Positions 1-4,309 of a stretch of DNA of 6,959 nt are shown piece after piece (positions within the stretch are counted from its first letter, which is position 1; each line of letters begins with the position of its first letter). The stretch is from Deltaproteobacteria bacterium (GTDB lineage Bacteria > Desulfobacterota > DSM-4660 > Desulfatiglandales > Desulfatiglandaceae): the NCBI GenBank assembly GCA_019307645.1, contig JAFDJF010000121.1, positions 1 through 6,959 of the forward strand, given 5' to 3'. Position numbers and translations under genes: made by a program. The notes beneath the pieces were generated by a model. It searched no databases, was not told the DNA's origin, and saw only the letters and a program-made list of their open reading frames with translations.

Positions 1-100
1 TCTGAACCTCATGTAGTGTGAACTACACTTCGGGCCAGAAAATCATGACTACACACACATTTCACGCACTCTAACACGTTTTTGTTCGAAGTTTTATGCA

Positions 101-122
101 ACGTTAGGGTAAACCCTAACGT
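101..122. promoter_or_regulatory. 22-bp palindrome, candidate repressor operator
   Basis: The arms ACGTTAGGGT (101-110) and ACCCTAACGT (113-122) are perfect reverse complements separated by only AA. A two-base spacer is too short for a good RNA hairpin, so a site for a dimeric DNA-binding protein is more likely. The size and symmetry suit a TetR- or GntR-type operator, regulators often linked to acyl-CoA catabolism, but no regulator gene is in the window. A poor -35/-10 pair (TTGTTC at 82-87, TAGGGT at 105-110, 17-bp spacer) would overlap it. The terminator immediately downstream complicates any simple link to the dehydrogenase gene. Confidence 0.5.
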
Positions 123-132
123 CAATGGCATT

Positions 133-174
133 AGTCATAAATTTCCACCTCTGGTGGAGAGTTATGACTTTTTT
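133..174 (+). terminator. Rho-independent terminator reading rightwards
   Basis: The outer stem AGTCATAA (133-140) pairs perfectly with TTATGACT (162-169). Inside it TCCACC (144-149) pairs with GGTGGA (153-158) around a TCT loop, with a small internal bulge between the two helices. A run of six T residues (169-174) follows directly. The minus strand has no T-run after the stem, so the terminator acts on rightward transcripts. It probably ends a gene lying left of the window. If a promoter lies upstream of it, it could instead act as an attenuator in the leader of the acyl-CoA dehydrogenase operon. Confidence 0.8.
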
Positions 175-267
175 ATTGTTTTATGCTTATGCACCTTGCT
201 CCTAGTATTTTTCGTCCAATCAAAGGAACATTATTAGAAGACTTGACAGGGCAAATTTCTCTCCGTC

Positions 268-288
268 ATGCCGGACTTGATCCGGCAT
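268..288. repeat. REP-like palindrome (GTCATGCCGG type)
   Basis: ATGCCGGA (268-275) and TCCGGCAT (281-288) form a perfect 8-bp inverted repeat around CTTGA. Together with the preceding GTC, this resembles the short dispersed palindromes found in many copies between genes of various Proteobacteria and Desulfobacterota. A related copy, with the same GTCAT(G/T)CCGG...CCGG(C/A)ATC framework, lies at 3142-3161. No T-run follows, so it is not a typical terminator. Confidence 0.6.
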
Positions 289-413
289 CTTTCGGATTTT
301 GGATCTAAACCATGTAACTCCTCTTGACAACAGAGCATCATGTTAATGGTTCCGAAAGTCGCAGTAGCATTTTTCAGCGTGGGCCTGCGTCTTATACCAC
401 AAAGAACATAAAA

Positions 414-422
414 GGAAGGAGG
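414..422 (+). promoter_or_regulatory. Ribosome binding site that sets the dehydrogenase start
   Basis: GGAAGGAGG (with the core AAGGAGG at 416-422) sits 6 bases before the ATG at 429. This near-perfect Shine-Dalgarno match is the main reason for choosing 429 over the upstream in-frame TTG at 324. Confidence 0.85.
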
Positions 423-428
423 AATCAA

Positions 429-1622
429 ATGACAGAGTTAAACACAGAACAAAAGGCCCTTCAGAAGGCCTTTCGAGAATTCGCACAAAAAGAGATCAAA
501 CCCAGTGCCATGGAGCGGGATAAAATCGAGGACCCGGCAGAAGCGTTTCCTGTAGATTTATTCAAAAAAAGCTTTGAGCTGGACCTCCACACATCCTGTA
601 TCCCGGAAAAATACGGTGGAATGGGCCTGGATGCCCTCAGCCACGTGGTAATATGGGAGGAACTGGCAGCCGCAGACGCCGGTTTTTGCGTGAGCTACGA
701 GGGCCATGTGACGGCCCTGGCTTTTTGGATGAATTCAGCGCCGGAGGAGCACCTGGAAAATTTTATCCGGCCATTTGCAGAAAGCAAAGAAGGCGGGCTT
801 GTGGCTGTGGCGATGACTGAACCTAATCAGGGTCCGAGCTGGCCGATCCTTTTCCCCAATGACATTGCCTTGGATACCACGGCAGTCCTGGATGGAAATG
901 AGTGGGTGTTGAACGGCAACAAGAATTTTTGCACCAATGGCGGCACCCCGCTTACCAAGTGGTATTATATCTATGCCCGCACGGACATGGAGAACGTCGG
1001 CATGGATGCCCACGCAGGCTTTGTAGTTCCGGAAGGCACCCCCGGATTCAAGTTCGGTCCGCCGGAACATAAAATGGGCCAGAGGCTTTCCTATAATGCG
1101 TCCTTTTTTATGGATGAAGTGAGAATCCCCGATGAAAATTTTGTAAGCAAATATTCGGAAGTCATAGGCTTCAGGCCGCGGCAGACAGCCCTGGACCCGT
1201 TCGGCACCATAGGGGGGTTATTCGTAGGTCTGGCTCGGGCTGCATACGAGGAGGCCCTTTCCTATGCCAAACAGCGGATTATTGTGGGGAAACCCCAGAT
1301 CCAGTACCAGCTGATCGCAGCCAAGCTGGCGGATATGTTTATAAACATAGAAGCGGCCCGGGGCCTGGTATGGAAAGCGGCCCATTACTCGGATACCCAT
1401 GATTCACATGAAACCAAACTGGGATTTGCCGCCAAGGTGTTCGCCTCGGATACGTGCGTCAAGACAGCCAGTGAGGCGCTACAAATCCATGGTGGCTACG
1501 GATATTCAAAGGATTCGCTGATAGAGAAGCTCTATCGCGATGCAAAGGTCACCCAGATATACGAAGGCCCAAACGAGATCTTGCGGCTCGGTATCGGAAT
1601 GCTTCTCGAACTTGGGATGTAG
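429..1622 (+). CDS. Acyl-CoA dehydrogenase (FAD-dependent)
   Basis: This 397-residue protein has the usual size of the family. It would oxidise an acyl-CoA thioester to the 2,3-enoyl-CoA in the cytoplasm, normally passing electrons from FAD to electron-transfer flavoprotein. Visible family landmarks are an all-helical N-terminal domain (about 1-120), the signature AMTEPNQGPS (128-137) opening the beta domain, the flavin-contact segment CTNGG (168-172), and a C-terminal helical domain. That last domain carries QIHGGYGYS (352-360) and YEGPNEILRL (378-387). Glu379 in YEG matches the catalytic base of medium-chain enzymes. The isovaleryl/long-chain position is not a Glu. Two features are unusual. 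The canonical GSD after TEP is replaced by GPSWP, and TEP to NGG is about 7 residues longer than I recall for the medium-chain enzyme. Substrate chain length or type cannot be assigned. The gene is followed after 69 bp by the Fe-S protein gene and no ETF gene is nearby. Confidence 0.93.
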   Translation: MTELNTEQKALQKAFREFAQKEIKPSAMERDKIEDPAEAFPVDLFKKSFELDLHTSCIPEKYGGMGLDALSHVVIWEELAAADAGFCVSYEGHVTALAFWMNSAPEEHLENFIRPFAESKEGGLVAVAMTEPNQGPSWPILFPNDIALDTTAVLDGNEWVLNGNKNFCTNGGTPLTKWYYIYARTDMENVGMDAHAGFVVPEGTPGFKFGPPEHKMGQRLSYNASFFMDEVRIPDENFVSKYSEVIGFRPRQTALDPFGTIGGLFVGLARAAYEEALSYAKQRIIVGKPQIQYQLIAAKLADMFINIEAARGLVWKAAHYSDTHDSHETKLGFAAKVFASDTCVKTASEALQIHGGYGYSKDSLIEKLYRDAKVTQIYEGPNEILRLGIGMLLELGM

Positions 1623-1691
1623 TCATCGGTCTTTGTTTTAATGAAATGTTACCTAAAATGTACCCCTGAACCTTAAAAAAGGAGGGAAACA
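1623..1691 (+). other. Short intergenic spacer with shared leader word and RBS
   Basis: The 69-bp gap between the dehydrogenase and Fe-S protein genes shows no terminator. It contains CCCTGAACCTT (1664-1674), the same 11-nt word found before the VOC gene at 2630-2640. It ends in AAAAGGAGG (1677-1685), 6 bases before the ATG at 1692. The lack of a terminator supports co-transcription. Confidence 0.55.
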
Positions 1692-2615
1692 ATGCACCAC
1701 GATGTAACAAAGGTACTTTATGAAAGTTTTCCGCTGAAAGACAAGAGTCTGGCTTTGGCCGGCTACCTCTACCTGAAGTATACAAAGCATTTTTACTATT
1801 ACTCCCTAAAAATGCAGGGTGTTGATGCTGAGCCGCCTGAAGAAAAGATAGATGAAGGTATCGCGGAAATGCTGCAGATGGTTTGCCAGAACATTGCCGA
1901 TGCAGCGATGAGTTATGATACCAGCTTTTATCATTCGAAGGTATTAAAAACAGAGCATGCCCGAAAGCTGCTTACCTTAAAAGATGATATAAATATTACA
2001 CCATCTGATAAAGTAATGCCCTTTAAAGTCGCCAGGCAGTTGCTCATAGAAAATCCCGGTTCCATTGCTGCTGCCCCGTGTACCTGCCGCTTATATTCGA
2101 AGAGTCAATGTTTTCCAAAAGACCAGGAGATCTGCCTCTTTGTAGGTGATCCCCAGGCTTCTTTTATTGCAGAGCAGAACCCCATGGCCCGCAAGATATC
2201 TCAGGATGAGGCCATACACATATTGGATATTGCTCATGATCATGGTTTTGTTCATTCCGCTTATTTTGAAAAAGCAGTGGGTGATCGGTTAAATGCCATA
2301 TGTAATTGCTGCAAATGCTGTTGTGGCGGGATTCAGGCCTGGAACACGTTTGAAGGTGCCGTACCCATCCTTGCGCCATCAGGATTTGTTGCTGAGATAA
2401 ACGAGGAATGCATAGGCTGTGGGGATTGCGTGGATACCTGTCAGTTCAATGCCATAACCCTGGATGAGGGTAGTGATACCGCTGTTGTGAGTGAAATAAA
2501 ATGTATGGGTTGCGGGGTATGCGAAGGCGTATGCACCAACGAAGCCATCACCCTTAAAAGGGACCCGTCTAAAGGTGATCCCATGGACATTGATGAAATG
2601 AAAAATCAAGTTTGA
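1692..2615 (+). CDS. Cysteine-rich 4Fe-4S protein with C-terminal 2[4Fe-4S] ferredoxin domain
   Basis: This is a 307-residue cytoplasmic protein with no signal peptide or membrane helix. Residues 1-120 are largely helical in appearance, with one Cys. A central cysteine-rich part has CTC (130-132), Cys140, Cys148 and the dense cluster CNCCKCCCG (204-212), ten Cys in all. Residues 235-290 hold a two-cluster bacterial ferredoxin domain: CIGCGDCVDTC (240-250) and CMGCGVCEGVC (271-281). Each has the CxxCxxCxxxC spacing but lacks the usual Pro after the fourth Cys. The ferredoxin half should bind two [4Fe-4S] clusters. The central cysteines may bind a further Fe-S or metal centre, which is inference. 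I recall proteins of this CxC...CxCCxCCC type in sulfate reducers, with no assigned function. Its place after an acyl-CoA dehydrogenase suggests a role in electron transfer from acyl-CoA oxidation. An enzyme subunit or redox sensor is also possible. Confidence 0.88.
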   Translation: MHHDVTKVLYESFPLKDKSLALAGYLYLKYTKHFYYYSLKMQGVDAEPPEEKIDEGIAEMLQMVCQNIADAAMSYDTSFYHSKVLKTEHARKLLTLKDDINITPSDKVMPFKVARQLLIENPGSIAAAPCTCRLYSKSQCFPKDQEICLFVGDPQASFIAEQNPMARKISQDEAIHILDIAHDHGFVHSAYFEKAVGDRLNAICNCCKCCCGGIQAWNTFEGAVPILAPSGFVAEINEECIGCGDCVDTCQFNAITLDEGSDTAVVSEIKCMGCGVCEGVCTNEAITLKRDPSKGDPMDIDEMKNQV

Positions 2616-2649
2616 TGAACCGGACACAACCCTGAACCTTTGAACCCGG

Positions 2650-2658
2650 AAAAGGAGG
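2650..2658 (+). promoter_or_regulatory. Ribosome binding site that sets the VOC gene start
   Basis: AAAAGGAGG lies 8 bases before the ATG at 2667. An upstream in-frame TTG at 2640 would place this site inside the coding sequence and add nine residues with no family match, so ATG 2667 is preferred. Confidence 0.8.
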
Positions 2659-2666
2659 AACCAAAT

Positions 2667-3104
2667 ATGCGTTTCAATCACTTTTGCATAACGGTCAAGG
2701 ACATGGAGAGGTCTTTGGTGTTTTACAGGGACGCCCTTGGTCTGAAAGTCACAATAGACGAGAGGATATCCGGTCCCGATCTGGACAAGGCTGTAATGGA
2801 GTCCGGTGCCAGGCTCAGGATGGTGATGCTTTCGGACGAAGCCGAAAGCTTGCCTGTGGAATTGGTGGAATGGAAATCCCGCCCGCCAATTGAAAGACCG
2901 CCCGAACACCTGGGGTTTTCTTCTACAGGTCTTGGAGAAATTTGCTTTTCCGTACCCGACCTGGAGAAATTGGAAGAAAATCTGAAAAAGCACGGATTCG
3001 AGTTCCGGACGCGTCCGTGGATGTTTGAGGTTATGGGAGTCCAGGCGAAAGTAACCCATGCGGTGGATCCTGATGGTGTTCAAGTGGAGCTCATTGAAGT
3101 TTGA
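2667..3104 (+). CDS. VOC superfamily (glyoxalase/epimerase-fold) protein
   Basis: This 145-residue single-chain protein has two beta-alpha-beta-beta-beta repeats, the standard size for glyoxalase I, methylmalonyl-CoA epimerase and related enzymes. The first half begins FNHFCITVKDMERSLVFYRD (residues 3-22), a classic VOC opening with His5 as the first metal ligand. PVELVEW (63-69) gives Glu65, and the C-terminal VDPDGVQVELIEV (133-145) gives Glu141. In the second half the usual His at the start of the repeat is replaced: GLGEICFSV (88-96) has Glu91 there. That leaves His, Glu, Glu, Glu as possible ligands, so metal binding and activity may differ from glyoxalase I. The gene is 51 bp after the Fe-S protein gene with a strong ribosome binding site, so it is probably in the same operon. 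An acyl-CoA epimerase- or hydratase-like role would fit the neighbours but is not shown by the sequence. Confidence 0.85.
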   Translation: MRFNHFCITVKDMERSLVFYRDALGLKVTIDERISGPDLDKAVMESGARLRMVMLSDEAESLPVELVEWKSRPPIERPPEHLGFSSTGLGEICFSVPDLEKLEENLKKHGFEFRTRPWMFEVMGVQAKVTHAVDPDGVQVELIEV

Positions 3105-3141
3105 CGGTCCCGTAACAAGTAGAAAAACACTATTTTCTGTC

Positions 3142-3161
3142 ATTCCGGCGAAGGCCGGAAT
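3142..3161. repeat. REP-like palindrome (GTCATTCCGG type)
   Basis: ATTCCGGC (3142-3149) and GCCGGAAT (3154-3161) form a perfect 8-bp stem around GAAG. It is preceded by GTC and followed by CCAG, matching a very common class of intergenic palindromes. It occupies the 92-bp gap between the VOC and oxidoreductase genes. Without a T-run it is not a strong terminator, but in RNA it could form a stable hairpin and reduce read-through or stabilise the upstream message. Confidence 0.65.
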
Positions 3162-3196
3162 CCAGTTTATTCAAACATTTACAAAAGGAATAAGTT

Positions 3197-4174
3197 ATGC
3201 GTGCATGGCAGGTCAATAAACATGGCGAACCGGAAGAGGTGCTGCAACTCGTTGAGAAAGAGGTGCCGGAGCCGGGTCCCGGTGAGATTCGCATTCGCGT
3301 AGCGGCCGTGTCTCTCGGTCTGCCGGATGTGTTTATGTGCCGTGGAATCTATCCTTTCCAGCCTCAACTGCCGTTTACTCCGGGCCAGGAGGTCGTGGGG
3401 GTCGTGACCGCCACAGGCGAGGGCACTCACACGGCTGTCGGCTCCCGGGTGATGGCAGTCACCACTTTTTTCAACGGGCAGGGCGGTTTTGCCGACCAGA
3501 CGCTGGCCCAGAATAATGCAGTGTATCGTGTCCCGGATGAGATGCCTGAGGAGGATGCGGCTGCATTTCTGATTCAATTCCAGACGGCATACCTTGCTTT
3601 GTCCCGGCGGGGACAACTGGCACCCGGTGAGACTCTTCTTGTTCATGGGGGGGCGGGCGGCACGGGTTCAGCCGCCATACAGGTGGGCCGCGCACTTGGC
3701 GCAAGGGTGATCGCCACAGCAGGCGGTTCAGAAAAAGTCCGGGCATGCCGTGAACTGGGGGCCCATGTGGCGGTCGACTACAATAATGAAGATTTTGTTG
3801 AAGCGGTTCAAAAAACCACAGAAGGCCGTGGTGCTGATGTGATATTCGATCCCGTGGGGGGTGATGTGTTTTATCGCTCGTTGAACTGCATTGCCAATGA
3901 AGGGAGGCTCCTGGCCATCGGTTATGCAGGGGGGATTTGGCAGAATGCACCCACCCAGGACATTGTGCTCAAAAACTGCTCAGTGGTGGGGGTCCTTGCC
4001 GCCTTTTATGATAAGGAATTCCTGGATCGCGAGCATGAAGAGCTCCTTAAGCTTTACGCCGAGGGTCGTATTCGGCCTTTGGTAAAACAAAAAATACCCT
4101 TTGAAGAGATCCCTCGCGCACTGACCGATCTTGGCAACCGCAAGGTAATCGGCAGGGTAGTCGCTAAACTCTAA
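3197..4174 (+). CDS. Zinc-less MDR family NAD(P)H:quinone oxidoreductase / enoyl reductase
   Basis: This 325-residue protein has the length and layout of the quinone oxidoreductase branch of medium-chain dehydrogenases/reductases. A GroES-like N-terminal domain (about 1-125) includes PGPGEIRIRV (26-35) and PFTPGQEVVG (59-68). Gln64 stands where zinc alcohol dehydrogenases have the His of GHE, and no catalytic Cys is present at the usual place (GLPD at 41-44), so no catalytic zinc is expected. The Rossmann domain carries VHGGAGGTGSAAIQ (149-162) for NAD(P)H and GADVIFDPVGG (212-222). ATAGGSEK (173-180) resembles NADPH-preferring relatives. It would reduce a quinone or an activated double bond in the cytoplasm, and the substrate is unknown. 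The start ATG follows AAAAGGA by 7 bases, a weaker site than those of the three genes before it. The coding sequence looks GC-richer than the Fe-S gene (by eye, not computed), so separate expression or origin is possible. Confidence 0.9.
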   Translation: MRAWQVNKHGEPEEVLQLVEKEVPEPGPGEIRIRVAAVSLGLPDVFMCRGIYPFQPQLPFTPGQEVVGVVTATGEGTHTAVGSRVMAVTTFFNGQGGFADQTLAQNNAVYRVPDEMPEEDAAAFLIQFQTAYLALSRRGQLAPGETLLVHGGAGGTGSAAIQVGRALGARVIATAGGSEKVRACRELGAHVAVDYNNEDFVEAVQKTTEGRGADVIFDPVGGDVFYRSLNCIANEGRLLAIGYAGGIWQNAPTQDIVLKNCSVVGVLAAFYDKEFLDREHEELLKLYAEGRIRPLVKQKIPFEEIPRALTDLGNRKVIGRVVAKL

Positions 4175-4218
4175 ATGGTGACTATGTTGGAATTAATAAA
4201 TTTCGTTAATCCTATTAT

Positions 4219-4239
4219 CTGACACCTGACACCTGACAC
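4219..4239. repeat. Three tandem CTGACAC heptads
   Basis: CTGACAC occurs three times without interruption, and the next base continues the pattern. It lies between the convergent oxidoreductase and sulfatase genes. Short heptad tracts like this are prone to copy-number change by replication slippage. Related TGAACC words recur in the other gaps of this window. Confidence 0.85.
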
Positions 4240-4243
4240 CTTT

Positions 4244-4269
4244 CCAATTGAGTGGTTTTGCTCAATTGG
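4244..4269. terminator. Stem-loop between convergent genes, possible bidirectional terminator
   Basis: CCAATTGAG (4244-4252) pairs perfectly with CTCAATTGG (4261-4269) around an 8-base loop. It sits 69 bp past the stop of the oxidoreductase gene and 40 bp past the stop of the sulfatase gene, where a shared terminator is expected. Neither strand has a T-run right after the stem, so intrinsic termination would be weak. It may instead protect the 3' ends of messages. Confidence 0.45.
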
Positions 4270-4309
4270 GTTAGGACTGAAGAGCATAGGCATTTACTCA
4301 TGTTTTTCT

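Larger units (their letters stand above)
1..428. other. Intergenic region before the acyl-CoA dehydrogenase gene
   Basis: No coding region is supported here. All three plus-strand frames meet a stop within the first 21 bases, so any gene entering from the left ends at or before that point. The rightward-reading terminator at 133-174 suggests that such a gene lies just outside the window. The stretch is visibly AT-rich from about 130 to 260. It also contains a 22-bp palindrome (101-122), a REP-like palindrome (268-288) and a short inverted repeat of TGTAGT and ACTACA (12-17 and 22-27). The dehydrogenase frame stays open back to a TTG at 324. That extension has no ribosome binding site and reads as non-family sequence, so I treat it as untranslated leader. 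Confidence 0.7.

Noticed and set aside
12..27. TGTAGT/ACTACA inverted repeat as an operator
   Set aside because: Six-base arms at the window edge are too short to support a call. It is recorded only in the intergenic description.
101..122. TTAGGG/CCCTAA as a telomere-like element
   Set aside because: A single inverted pair is not a tandem telomeric array, and the context is bacterial.
243..352. Two TTGACA hexamers (243-248 and 324-329) as -35 boxes of the dehydrogenase promoter
   Set aside because: At 16-18 bp downstream of each there is no acceptable -10 sequence, so no promoter is claimed.
324..428. N-terminal extension of the acyl-CoA dehydrogenase from a TTG start
   Set aside because: No ribosome binding site precedes 324, the 35 extra residues do not look like the family, and a near-perfect Shine-Dalgarno stands before ATG 429.
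2379..3143. A long 254-codon minus-strand open frame
   Set aside because: It lies antisense across the Fe-S and VOC genes, has no family features or ribosome binding site, and the plus-strand frames carry clear motifs.
3471..3950. A 159-codon minus-strand open frame
   Set aside because: It is antisense to the Rossmann domain of the MDR gene, and its Pro/His/Arg-rich composition is typical of a shadow frame.
4219..4239. CRISPR array
   Set aside because: The units are 7 bp and directly abutting, with no spacers.
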